A DNA stretch of 56,956 bases from assembly GCA_947464275.1 (NCBI GenBank), contig CANHVU010000023.1, positions 1-56,956 of the forward strand, in the 5' to 3' direction. The notes beneath the pieces were generated by a model, which worked only from the letters and a program-made list of their open reading frames with translations, had not been told where the DNA came from and made no database searches. Each line of letters starts with the position of its first letter. Within the stretch, counting starts at the first letter, position 1. Position numbers and translations under genes: made by a program. Shown in pieces: positions 36,080 through 43,911 of this stretch. This stretch comes from Bacteroidota bacterium (GTDB lineage Bacteria > Bacteroidota > Bacteroidia > UKL13-3).

Positions 36080-36547
36080 TTATTTTTTTCTAAAGGTTAG
36101 TTTTGCGTATGAGGATTCTCCAGAATTAACTGCATCTTCCTTATAATTTAACACAAAAGAAGTTTCACCTATTTCTTCTATACACGTTTTCTGATAATTT
36201 TTTTCATCAGAGGAGATGAGGACTAGATATAATTTGTTATTCGTATTCTGAAGACTGAATGTTCCATTTGACGGTTTATCTTGTCCCATTGTGTCTTTTC
36301 CGATAGTTGTGTAAGTTAAATCAGTTCTCATAGTTATTAACATAGTAGTATCTATAAATGGAGTAAATAATAACTTATCGTCTGCAACGTTTAGAATTTT
36401 AGCATTACTAGGTACCCAAGTGCCAAACAAGCGAGAAATGTTAGAAGCTTGAGCTTGAGGAGAAGCAGGTGTTTCTTCTTTTTTACAAGAAACATAAAAT
36501 ACACTACATATTGTGTAAATTAGAATAAAACGCATAGATATTTTCAT
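36080..36547 (-). CDS. Small lipocalin-like lipoprotein
   Basis: 155 residues with a lipoprotein signal: hydrophobic segment MRFILIYTICSVFYVSC with the lipid-modified cysteine followed by KKEE. The mature domain begins LFGTWVPSNAKI and continues as short beta-strands (LTYTTIGKD, GTFSLQN, KLYLVLIS, FVLNYKED, AKLTFRKK), the pattern of small lipocalin-like Bacteroidota lipoproteins of unknown function. An internal ATG at 36535 is an equally good start. It stands alone on the minus strand between the integrase and the repeat zone, with its own terminator. Confidence 0.7.
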   Translation of the reverse strand: MKISMRFILIYTICSVFYVSCKKEETPASPQAQASNISRLFGTWVPSNAKILNVADDKLLFTPFIDTTMLITMRTDLTYTTIGKDTMGQDKPSNGTFSLQNTNNKLYLVLISSDEKNYQKTCIEEIGETSFVLNYKEDAVNSGESSYAKLTFRKK

Positions 36548-36680
36548 TTTTTTTATAATTAGTCCTTTTCGAAAATACTCATTGATTGATAATTATTTTA
36601 ACATCAAATAAATAAATGAAATATAGTAACACACATTTATAATATAACTCAGATGTACGTATTTGATTAGATTTATGACT

Positions 36681-37015
36681 CGTACTAAAAAAAGTTTACA
36701 TATTATTAATTAATACTGCAATAGGTTTACAGTTGATTTTTATTCATAAAACTAGTTTACAATAATTTATAATACATGTTTTACGCTTTTTGTGTAAACC
36801 TATTTTAGGGCAAGGGTGTTTGCGCATGATTTGCGCAATATTGCGCACTGCGCAACTCATGCGCAACATTGATTTGAATCGTACTAAAAAAAGCTTACAT
36901 ATTATTTAGTTAATACGGTAATAGCTTTACAGTTTATTTTTACTCCTAAAATTAGTTTACATTGATACTAATTACATGTTTTACACCTTAATGTGTAATC
37001 CTATTTAGGACAAGG
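36681..37015. repeat. Two diverged 135-bp direct repeats with internal GTTTACA words
   Basis: Copy 1 (36681-36815) and copy 2 (36880-37015) both start CGTACTAAAAAAAG, carry three GTTTACA-type words at similar positions, then ACATGTTTTAC, a GTGTAA word, CCTATTT and end in CAAGG. A third partial copy of the right end is at 37768-37801 and an inverted copy of the left end at about 38495-38559. A TTGCGCA cluster fills the gap between copies 1 and 2. Confidence 0.75.
36820..36866. repeat. TTGCGCA cluster 1
   Basis: Five copies of TTGCGCA or its complement in 47 bp (36820, 36831, 36841 direct; 36849, 36860 inverted), forming TTGCGCACTGCGCAA-type palindromes. A near-copy is at 38570-38616. Confidence 0.8.
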
Positions 37016-37204
37016 CAATATTTAGTTACTTTTTGAATAATATTTAGTTACTACCTATTGAATATTTAGCTGCATTAAATAGTAACTAAATATTCAATAA
37101 AACTTTAACGGAAGCTCTTATACTTGCGATTGTTGCGAATTATTCCTCGTCCAAAGTTTCCATTGTTAAGGTTTATTATGTATTTAAGTGCATTTGTACT
37201 CATA

Positions 37205-37235
37205 CTTGTAAAAATTATTTATTTATTTACTTTTG
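37205..37235 (+). promoter_or_regulatory. Promoter of predicted small RNA
   Basis: TTG (37206-37208) and TACTTTTG (37228-37235) are separated by 19 bp, an excellent match to the Bacteroidota -33/-7 pattern. No open reading frame follows; a strong terminator does. Confidence 0.65.
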
Positions 37236-37240
37236 TAGCG

Positions 37241-37304
37241 GTCATCTACGGAAGACCCCCACGCTAAGCTATGTAAGGTTTTGCCTTACATAGCTTTTCT
37301 ATTT
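37241..37304 (+). ncRNA. Predicted small RNA of about 64 nt
   Basis: It begins about 6 nt after a consensus promoter and ends at an intrinsic terminator whose perfect 13-bp stem (37266-37278 with 37284-37296, loop TTTTG) is followed by TTTCTATTTT. The 5' half contains GGAAGACCCCCACGC, which is unpaired in the terminator fold and could be a target-recognition or protein-binding segment. No coding frame is present. Its place within the repeat zone suggests a control RNA of the mobile element, but a conserved Bacteroidota RNA family is also possible. Transcription start is estimated from spacing. Confidence 0.55.
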
Positions 37305-37411
37305 TATTGACAATATCTCTCTATCATTATTGTTGCGAATTGTTGCGAATCTTGAGAATCGCCTACTTAGCTAATATAAATTGTAACTAAATATTCAATA
37401 AAATTAACTGC

Positions 37412-37468
37412 TTGCGCAGAGACTTGCGCACCTTGCGCATGGTGGAATTTGTTGCGAATTGTTGCGAA
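37412..37468. repeat. TTGCGCA/TTGCGAA cluster 2
   Basis: TTGCGCA at 37412, 37424 and 37433 and TTGCGAA at 37452 and 37462. It contains the 18-mer TTGCGCACCTTGCGCATG beginning at 37424, whose core recurs at 37674, 38817 and 39027. Confidence 0.8.
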
Positions 37469-37661
37469 TTTTAAGCCTAAAGTATCATGTAAGATACCAA
37501 ATATGAAGCAATATCCAACTTCACCAAGCCTATTTTATCGGAATAGCTACTTTTTAACAAATAATATCACTTAATTAGCTACCATAATTCAATATTTAGT
37601 TACTATTTATTGAATATTTAGCTACAATATTTAGTAACTAAATAATTTAAAATGATATTGT

Positions 37662-37699
37662 TTGCGCATATAGTTGCGCACCTTGCGCATTGTTGCGCA
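37662..37699. repeat. TTGCGCA cluster 3
   Basis: Four TTGCGCA words at 37662, 37674, 37683 and 37693, spaced 12, 9 and 10 bp, just upstream of the orphan gene at 37888. Confidence 0.8.
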
Positions 37700-37887
37700 T
37701 GTGAAATTGAACTATCACATATTTATTAGTCAAACCCCAATCACATGGCACAATCAACAGTACATTATTACATTTTTTATGTAAAGCTATTTTAGAACAA
37801 GTCAAAGTTTAATTATGAAGAATTAATTTACACACAATTTGAGCTAATATTGAAAAAATATTAATTGACACTGTATAATATTCAATA

Positions 37888-38463
37888 ATGGGAACAAGCT
37901 TATATTTAATTACCAACTCTAAACTAACAGGTAATGAAACTCAAAAAGATTGGGACAGCATTTTGGATGCTTTGAAAAAACTGAATTTAGAAAAATGCTC
38001 CTATATAAATGAGAATAAAGAAATAATTAAGGAAACAGGCGAATGGTATTATCAAATTTTAGATGAAGAGGAAATGCCTTATAATATTTGTTTTGAAGGA
38101 CCATTTAATTATTGGCCTGATTTGTATGGAAATATTGGTATAATTAGCACTATCTATAGATATAGTCTTTTATACAAAATCTATTCTTATGATTGGTTTG
38201 AAACGTTCAGAAAAGATTTATTCAATATTGTTAAAATTATGGGTGGAACAGAAGTGATATACTTAGCCGATAATGGCTGCGATAAACTGGCTACCTACCT
38301 AGAATGTATGGCTTGGGAGAACATGCCTTACAAGGAAATTAAACAAAAAATGATAGAACAGTTTGGACAACCAATTACCGAATATTCCAAATTAAATGTT
38401 GAAGCTTTAAGTTACGAAAGTATTAAAGAATTTTTTTTAGATGATTTTGCTGATTTAAAATAA
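37888..38463 (+). CDS. Conserved protein of unknown function in the repeat zone
   Basis: 191 residues, acidic, no signal peptide or membrane segment. Distinctive parts are MGTSLYLITNSKL at the start, an aromatic FEGPFNYWPDLYGNIG block near residue 70, and GGTEVIYLADNGCDKLATYL near residue 130, followed by MAWENMPYKEIKQKM. The same pattern appears in uncharacterised Bacteroidota proteins as far as I recall, but no function is known to me. It is the only protein gene inside the inverted-repeat-bounded segment, preceded and followed by TTGCGCA clusters. It could be a cargo gene or a protein acting on those repeats; there is no recognisable DNA-binding motif. Confidence 0.6.
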   Translation: MGTSLYLITNSKLTGNETQKDWDSILDALKKLNLEKCSYINENKEIIKETGEWYYQILDEEEMPYNICFEGPFNYWPDLYGNIGIISTIYRYSLLYKIYSYDWFETFRKDLFNIVKIMGGTEVIYLADNGCDKLATYLECMAWENMPYKEIKQKMIEQFGQPITEYSKLNVEALSYESIKEFFLDDFADLK

Positions 38464-38569
38464 AAAATATCAATGTAATCTAGTTTTAGGAATAAAAACC
38501 AACTGTAAATCCATTACAGGAATAGTTAAACAATAAGTAAACTTTTTTTAGTACGAGTCATTAGACTGT

Positions 38570-38616
38570 TTGCGCATGGTGTTACGCATTTTGCGCAGTG
38601 CGCAACTCATGCGCAA
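38570..38616. repeat. TTGCGCA cluster 4
   Basis: Near-copy of cluster 1 in the same orientation: TTGCGCA at 38570 and 38591, inverted copies at 38599 and 38610, one degenerate word between. It adjoins the right inverted repeat. Confidence 0.8.
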
Positions 38617-38804
38617 AACATTATATTTCAGTCTGGTAGAAATGGTAAGGCACTATCATTTAATAATAAACTTCACCCAATAGTTAGAATGTTTAACTAC
38701 CTGTAACCAATTAATAATAATTATCTATATAGCTCATTAAACAATAACTTTGAATTTACAATCTGCTTTAAATAGTAACTAAAAATTCAATAAAATAATA
38801 CTGT

Positions 38805-38832
38805 TTGCGCACATAGTTGCGCACCTTGCGCA
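38805..38832. repeat. TTGCGCA cluster 5
   Basis: Words at 38805, 38817 and 38826 with the same 12 and 9 bp spacing as clusters 2 and 3, followed by AAGCCTAAAATATC as in the sequence after cluster 2. Confidence 0.8.
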
Positions 38833-39016
38833 TTCAAAGCCTAAAATATCTGGTATAACGTAAGATATGGAACAATATCCAGCTGTAACTAGCTATTTTA
38901 TTTCCATGCTTGTTTTTAACAATGTAAATACAGTTTTTAGCTAATAACAATTGATTTTTTAGCATCATTTTTAGCTTCTTTTTTAGGTGCTAAAAAATAC
39001 ACCTTATTTACACCGT

Positions 39017-39065
39017 TTGCTCATAGTTGCGCACCTTGCGCATTATTGCGAATAATTGTTGCGCA
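39017..39065. repeat. TTGCGCA cluster 6
   Basis: Words at 39017 (one mismatch), 39027, 39036, 39046 (TTGCGAA) and 39059. Followed by AATATGGAACTTTATCCAAC, similar to the sequence after clusters 2 and 5. Confidence 0.8.
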
Positions 39066-39177
39066 CTAAAGGCCTCTATTATTATATAAAACAACAAATA
39101 TGGAACTTTATCCAACTTCAACTAACTATTTTATTGGCATACGTACTTTATAACAATTAATCAGGTGGTAATACCTC

Positions 39178-39318
39178 GATATTTAGTTACTTTATTAATA
39201 ATACTTAGTCACTATTTATTGAATAGTTAGCTGCAATAGTTAGTTGCTAACTATTCGTTTTTTTAGTAACTAACTATTGAATATTTAGCTGGTTTAATGC
39301 AGCTAAATATTCAATTTA
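39178..39318. repeat. AT-rich inverted-repeat array before hsdR 3' end
   Basis: Alternating TATTTAGTTAC / GTAACTAAATA and ATTGAATA / TATTCAAT words. Similar arms are at 37057-37098 (13-bp perfect stem) and 37591-37645. It could fold on both strands and could terminate hsdR transcription. Confidence 0.6.
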
Positions 39319-39331
39319 TTATTTTAGCTTT

Positions 39332-41800
39332 TTATGCAACTCTTTCTTCGTATAAATACTTTTGGAACTCAATAAACAACTTGCTTATATCTCCAACGTT
39401 ACCAAGAACCTCTTTAGCATCCTCTAACGATTGATATTTGTTGGTAAGGAGTATTGGTAGTTTTTCTTGGTCAAGTTCTTCTACGCCTGTTTCAACATAT
39501 TTGCTTAGTACAAATTCTATAAACTCTTTTTGTTTGTTATCCAGCAATGCAAAAATGGTAGCTTGTGAAGCTGCTACTCGCTGTTCTCTGGTTAATGAGT
39601 TGTAGTTTCCATTAAACACATATTCCAACACATCAAATAAATCGCTCTTTTCCATATTAACCAATGATTGAACTATCAACAAATCACTTTTAGGAAAACC
39701 AACTTCTTCTAATTTTTCTAATAATACTTTTCTCGTCATTGGGTTGCTCCAAAGTGTTCTTAGTTCTTCTTCGCTTTTAAATAAATTTGGCAATGCTCCA
39801 AATAGGTTATTTAAAAATTCCTCGGCTGAAATAGGCTTACCTTCAGCACTCCAAAACGAAGTGGCAATCATTGATTGTATTTCTCGCTCTTTGCCATCAC
39901 GCAATTTTATCTTAATCTTTTGCCTTTTATTGCAACTACAATTAAATTCACCACAAATCTCACAAGGTTCTTTAGGCGCTTTTTCACACACACAAGGAGT
40001 TTGACCACAAACTTTGCAAGGTTGCCCTGGTGTTCTTGGTTCGCCTTCTGTATCTGGCTCTAATGGTTCGCCATCCCACTCTGGGTCTGCAAAATGATGG
40101 TAGGCATCTACATAATCGTAAATAGTAAAAAACTCTTTACCATCAAATAACCTTGTTCCTCTACCTACAATTTGCTTAAACTCTATCATAGAATTGACTG
40201 GGCGCATCAAAACAATGTTCCTAATGTTCCTTGCATCAACTCCAGTAGATAATTTTTGCGAAGTGGTTAAAATGGTTGGTATTGTTTTTTCGTTGTCTTG
40301 AAATGTCTTTAAAAAGGTTTCTCCAATATCACCATCATTGGCAGTAACTCGCACACAATAATCCGGATTGGTACTTTTTTTATATTGGTTTACCAAATCT
40401 CGAACAGCAGCAGCGTGGTCTTGCGTGGCACAAAAAATAATGGCTTTTTCTTTTTGATTGGCTTCGTCCATATAAATTTGAACTCGTTTTGCCTCTCTTG
40501 CCTTTATTTCAATAATGCGGTTAAAATCACTTTCTTTATAAGTTTTACCTTCCTCTATTTCTCCTTCTATTATTTGGTCATCGCTAGTATAAATATAATC
40601 ATCCAACGTAGTCTTAATACGTTTTACTTTAAATGGTGTTAAAAAACCATCGTTTATACCTTCTTTCAATGAATATACATAAACAGGCTCCCCAAAGTAT
40701 TTGTAAGTATCTACATTGTCTTTGCGCTTAGGTGTTGCAGTTAAACCTAATTGAACAGCTGGAGAAAAATATTCTAAAATTCCTCTCCAATTTCCTTCAT
40801 CATTTGCTCCACCTCGGTGGCACTCGTCTATGATAATGAAATCAAAATAGTCTTTTGGGTATTGTCCAAAATTATAATCCTTTGTTTGATTATCAATATC
40901 TGGTTCTGCCGCTATAGCAAGGGGCGGTTCTTCGGCACTAATAGGTTTTACTACTTTTGTGCTTACACTCATAAAGCTTTGAAATATGGTAAAGAAAATA
41001 CTTCCGTTAGTTGGTACGTTTCCTTTTTTCTTTATTTCGCTTGGCTTAATTCGCACCAAAGCATCTTCAGGGAAAGCAGAGAATGAGTTGAAGGCTTGGT
41101 CGGCTAATATATTTCTATCTGCTAAAAATAAAATACGAGGTCTGCGACTACCATCACGTTTTAAATTCCAACGTGTTTGAAATAACTTCCAAGCAATTTG
41201 AAAGGCAATAGCCGTTTTTCCTGTTCCTGTAGCAAGGGTTAATAAAATACGTTCTTTGCCATTGGCTATGGCTTCAATGGTATTACGAACTGCTATTTCT
41301 TGATAATAGCGCAATTGCCAAGTACCACTTTTATCTTCAAATGGAACATCGGCAAATTTTAAACGCCATTCGTTTATTGGGTTGGAAACAGTAACTGCTT
41401 GTGTGTTGTTTCCTGTATAGGTTTTATTCCAAAGTTCTTCAGGGGTAAGGTAATTTTCTACCAATCCTTCGGCACCTGTTTTCATACAAATACTATAAAT
41501 TTCTTTTCCGTTGGTAGAGTACGTAGTTTCTAATTTAAGTTTATCGGCATATTGTTTGGCTTGTGCCACACCTTCGCCCACACCTAAATCATCGCTTTTG
41601 GCTTCTACTACAGCTAGTTTAATGCCTTTGTAAACCAATACATAATCAGCAATTATTTTTTTAGACCTAACACCGCCAGTTTGTATTTTACCAGCGGTAA
41701 TATTGTATTCACGAAGGATTTTTGAACCTTCAATAACGCCCCAACCACAAGCCTTTAGTTTGGGGTCTATGAGTTCTGCTCTTGTTTCAGCTTCGTTCAT
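39332..41800 (-). CDS. hsdR: Type I restriction enzyme, R subunit (EcoEI-like)
   Basis: 822 residues. The N-terminal nuclease domain shows a PD-(D/E)xK pattern (D52, E66, K68 in VVEAKSDD). The SF2 translocase follows, with LATGTGKTAIAFQIAWKLF (Walker A), IIIDECHRGG (DEAH-type box) and LGLTATPKRKDN. A cysteine cluster with four CxC/CxxC-type pairs (about residues 592-622) probably binds zinc, and the C-terminus resembles the EcoEI R C-terminal domain that contacts the methylase. With HsdM and HsdS it cleaves unmodified DNA away from the recognition site after ATP-driven translocation. It is the last gene of the minus-strand operon, 133 bp from the small wHTH gene. Confidence 0.95.
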   Translation of the reverse strand: MNEAETRAELIDPKLKACGWGVIEGSKILREYNITAGKIQTGGVRSKKIIADYVLVYKGIKLAVVEAKSDDLGVGEGVAQAKQYADKLKLETTYSTNGKEIYSICMKTGAEGLVENYLTPEELWNKTYTGNNTQAVTVSNPINEWRLKFADVPFEDKSGTWQLRYYQEIAVRNTIEAIANGKERILLTLATGTGKTAIAFQIAWKLFQTRWNLKRDGSRRPRILFLADRNILADQAFNSFSAFPEDALVRIKPSEIKKKGNVPTNGSIFFTIFQSFMSVSTKVVKPISAEEPPLAIAAEPDIDNQTKDYNFGQYPKDYFDFIIIDECHRGGANDEGNWRGILEYFSPAVQLGLTATPKRKDNVDTYKYFGEPVYVYSLKEGINDGFLTPFKVKRIKTTLDDYIYTSDDQIIEGEIEEGKTYKESDFNRIIEIKAREAKRVQIYMDEANQKEKAIIFCATQDHAAAVRDLVNQYKKSTNPDYCVRVTANDGDIGETFLKTFQDNEKTIPTILTTSQKLSTGVDARNIRNIVLMRPVNSMIEFKQIVGRGTRLFDGKEFFTIYDYVDAYHHFADPEWDGEPLEPDTEGEPRTPGQPCKVCGQTPCVCEKAPKEPCEICGEFNCSCNKRQKIKIKLRDGKEREIQSMIATSFWSAEGKPISAEEFLNNLFGALPNLFKSEEELRTLWSNPMTRKVLLEKLEEVGFPKSDLLIVQSLVNMEKSDLFDVLEYVFNGNYNSLTREQRVAASQATIFALLDNKQKEFIEFVLSKYVETGVEELDQEKLPILLTNKYQSLEDAKEVLGNVGDISKLFIEFQKYLYEERVA

Positions 41801-41933
41801 TTTTTATCGTTTTTACTTTAAAATTAAATAACTATCAAATAAAAAATATTTTACCATAACGGTGTTTAACTAGCATATTTTCTTGACTGAATGTGTTTTT
41901 ATAAAGCATCTTATAAAGTATTTATTCGTTTTC

Positions 41934-42143
41934 TTACAGGTTTTGCTTTATAAAATATTTAATCCACTTCCGTTCGCCTTCTAATGCAAAAACACCATTT
42001 TCAATCATTGCTTTTAGCAACCGTTTTACTTTATATTGGTTGATTTCTAATCCAATACTTTGATGAATTTCACTAAATCCACTTTGGGGGTAAGCAATTA
42101 TGTCCTTAAAAATTAGATCTACTCTTGTTTCTTCTTCGTTCAT
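41934..42143 (-). CDS. Small winged-helix-like protein with an HsdR-like N-terminus
   Basis: 69 residues from the ATG at 42143, one base after the Doc stop codon, so translation is probably coupled. The first ten residues (MNEEETRVDL) mirror the start of HsdR (MNEAETRAEL); the rest (AYPQSGFSEIHQSIGL...VKRLLKAMIENGVF...RKWIKYF) looks like a winged helix-turn-helix. It could be a regulator of the operon or a leftover where the inserted genes were joined to the hsdR start. No catalytic motif. Confidence 0.5.
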   Translation of the reverse strand: MNEEETRVDLIFKDIIAYPQSGFSEIHQSIGLEINQYKVKRLLKAMIENGVFALEGERKWIKYFIKQNL

Positions 42144-42144
42144 T

Positions 42145-42633
42145 TCAATATAAATCTTTATAAAATTCAAAGCCTATATTTAGCTGCTCCTTAGCATCGT
42201 TTACCTCATTAAGAACGTGAATTATTTTCAATTTCAACTCTTCATTATATTCTGCTTCGTTTAGTATTGATGTTATAATTTCTTGTAATAACTCCTTTTC
42301 AATAATATTATCGGCAACAGTTACAGCAATGTTTTCCATTTCAATAATGAATTTATTTACAAATACATCTAAACCGTTTACTTCTAAAAAGAAAGCGCCC
42401 ATTGCTATTGATGTTCTTTTATTTCCATCGTTAAAAGCATGAAACTTATTGAATGAAAAAACAAGATGTGTTAGCTTTTCTTCAAATGTAGGGTAGTAAT
42501 CATCATTTTGAATATGTGTTAAAGGACTTTCTAAATTTCCATAGGTTTTAACTCCCTCAATTCCACCTGAAATTTCGATGATTTTATCATGGATTTTGAT
42601 GGCGTAATCTACAGTAAAATAATTGTACACCAC
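42145..42633 (-). CDS. Doc-type (death-on-curing) Fic-family toxin
   Basis: 162 residues. The motif HAFNDGNKRTS near residue 65 fits the Doc subgroup HxFxxGNKR, where Lys replaces the Gly-Arg of AMPylating Fic proteins. Bacteriophage P1 Doc phosphorylates EF-Tu and stops translation, so kinase activity is the family expectation. A C-terminal extension beyond the usual 125 residues has no recognised role. The start is GTG, 2 bp after the stop of the HTH gene, and a second GTG follows at once. Position inside a type I RM operon suggests a guard of that locus or a passenger toxin-antitoxin pair. Confidence 0.85.
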   Translation of the reverse strand: MVYNYFTVDYAIKIHDKIIEISGGIEGVKTYGNLESPLTHIQNDDYYPTFEEKLTHLVFSFNKFHAFNDGNKRTSIAMGAFFLEVNGLDVFVNKFIIEMENIAVTVADNIIEKELLQEIITSILNEAEYNEELKLKIIHVLNEVNDAKEQLNIGFEFYKDLY

Positions 42634-42635
42634 TG

Positions 42636-43754
42636 TTACCTATCTTTTAATCTGTTAAAAACATCCTTATTATCTTCAAGTCGCTTTTCTAAGTCCATAC
42701 TTCTATCGCCCAAAAACTTTTCATAATCTTCTGAACTTACTTCATTTACATATTCTTTCAATTTCTCATGCAAAGCATCTCTAAAAGCCAAATCACGGCT
42801 AGCCATTAAACTTCTTGCTTTTTCACGTAACGGAACTAAAGTTGCCTCAGTAATTTGCTCGTAGGTTGCAAACAATGAATGAGCTTCTGAAAGACTCAAT
42901 TTTCGTCCAAGTTTTTCAGATTCAATTCTCAAATAATTAGCATATCCATTCTCGTATCCAGCTATTAAGTCCAATACTTCTGAATACATTGTGCTACGCA
43001 CACTTTCCTTGGTGTTGAGTTTTAAAATTTGTCGGTATTCTTTTGCGTCTTCCTTAAAAATACTTTTGTAAATCTTATCTGTTAATTGCCCATATTTGAA
43101 TTTATTCTTAACAATGTAATAATCTAACGCATTGGTAAATTCCTGTCTATAGTTAAATTCTCGTATAGCGCTAGGTAAAAATTCTTCTTCTCGTTGATTG
43201 ATGTATTTTGTTTTACCTCCTAACTTTTTGTTGAGCACATCAATTACAATGTCTAAAATTGCAGAGCGCAGTTTTTGCGCTTTTTCAGAGCCAGTTAGCA
43301 GCATGCCTACATTAAGAAAAGCTTTGTATGTAAATGTTCCAAGTATGGATGTTTTGCCCAAGCTATCTATTTCGTTTTCATATAATTGAATGATGGTGGC
43401 GACAATTATGTCGTTACCATCATTGATGTCTCCGATATGAATGTCGGAGACATCAATCTTTTCTTTTGCAATTTTCAGATAATCAGATATTTCATCTTTG
43501 AATTGACGAAGTTTACTACCGACCAAAACCTCATAACCACTTTGTTCTAATTCTGTTTTATGGTTTTCGAGAATACGGTCAATCGTTCTACTGTCAACCT
43601 CAAAATAGTTGGCAACCTGCTGCTTAGTAAATCGGTATTTACCTTCGAACTTAATTCCATAAAAACCTACTTGCTCATACAGCTCTTGTATGGCAAAATT
43701 ATTATTTAAAATATTTTTCCGATCGAGACTCGAATTTGTTAAATCTTTGCTCAT
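42636..43754 (-). CDS. HTH DNA-binding protein, likely antitoxin/partner of Doc
   Basis: 372 residues. Residues 35-80 form a helix-turn-helix-like domain (KYRFTKQQVANYFEVDSRTI, then ILENHKTELEQSGYEV); the central region is helical, with no enzymatic motif, and the C-terminus is charged coil. Proteins of this type are often annotated as RhuM-like or simply DNA-binding and are found beside Fic/Doc genes. Because it lies directly upstream of and nearly overlaps the Doc gene, an antitoxin or repressor role is likely but unproven. Its ATG overlaps the TGA of an hsdS tail remnant, as if the pair had been moved in together with part of another RM operon. Confidence 0.6.
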   Translation of the reverse strand: MSKDLTNSSLDRKNILNNNFAIQELYEQVGFYGIKFEGKYRFTKQQVANYFEVDSRTIDRILENHKTELEQSGYEVLVGSKLRQFKDEISDYLKIAKEKIDVSDIHIGDINDGNDIIVATIIQLYENEIDSLGKTSILGTFTYKAFLNVGMLLTGSEKAQKLRSAILDIVIDVLNKKLGGKTKYINQREEEFLPSAIREFNYRQEFTNALDYYIVKNKFKYGQLTDKIYKSIFKEDAKEYRQILKLNTKESVRSTMYSEVLDLIAGYENGYANYLRIESEKLGRKLSLSEAHSLFATYEQITEATLVPLREKARSLMASRDLAFRDALHEKLKEYVNEVSSEDYEKFLGDRSMDLEKRLEDNKDVFNRLKDR

Positions 43755-43890
43755 GATTTGATAATTTTTTCTGTTTTCAACTCCCCACTAAATGCCTTTT
43801 GCAAAATACTCTTTTTCAATTCTTCCAAATCATTTATTTTTTGCAGATAAATGGCCTCTAATATTTTGTTTAGGCTAATAAAACCTCAAT
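43751..43890 (-). pseudogene. Truncated duplicate of the hsdS 3' end
   Basis: The frame reads LEAIYLQKINDLEELKKSIL then QKAFSGEL and ends in a different tail (KTEKIIKS). It is nearly identical to the last residues of the intact HsdS. At DNA level 43776-43864 matches 44259-44347 with 5 mismatches in 89 bp, in direct orientation. Its stop overlaps the ATG of the HTH gene (ATGA). Upstream is a stop, so only the C-terminal coil survives. Confidence 0.85.
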
Positions 43891-43911
43891 TTTTTAAACG
43901 AAGATTAGTTA

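Larger units (their letters stand above)
36548..37887. other. Repeat-dense noncoding zone, left part
   Basis: 1340 bp without a protein gene. It contains two 135-bp direct repeats (36681-36815 and 36880-37015), TTGCGCA/TTGCGAA clusters (36820-36866, 37124-37139, 37333-37349, 37412-37468, 37662-37699), AT-rich inverted repeats with ATTGAATATTTAG arms (37057-37098, 37591-37645), and a predicted small RNA (37241-37304). Together with 38464-39331 it forms one mosaic around a single gene. Confidence 0.75.
36675..38561. repeat. 1.89-kb segment bounded by 25-bp perfect inverted repeats
   Basis: The left end (36675-36699) begins ATGACTCGTACTAAAAAA and continues to GTTTAC; its exact reverse complement ends the segment at 38537-38561. 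Similarity continues inward at lower identity to about 36735 and 38495. Enclosed are the small RNA, several TTGCGCA clusters and one orphan gene. No transposase is present, so this could be a non-autonomous element or a set of protein-binding regions. Confidence 0.65.
38464..39331. other. Repeat-dense noncoding zone, right part
   Basis: 868 bp without a protein gene. It holds an inverted copy of the GTTTACA unit (38495-38561), TTGCGCA clusters (38570-38616, 38805-38832, 39017-39065), AATATCCA/TTATCCAACTTCA-type sequence after two of the clusters (38872-38890, 39111-39130), and an AT-rich array of TATTTAG/CTAAATA words reaching the hsdR stop (39178-39318). Confidence 0.7.

Noticed and set aside
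36820-39065. CRISPR array
   Set aside because: The TTGCGCA words are only 7 bp, clustered at 9-12 bp, partly inverted, and lack unique spacers of constant length; no cas genes are present.
42636-43754. RhuM virulence protein
   Set aside because: The HTH region has a loosely similar layout, but the characteristic RhuM segments are missing, so only a DNA-binding protein is called.
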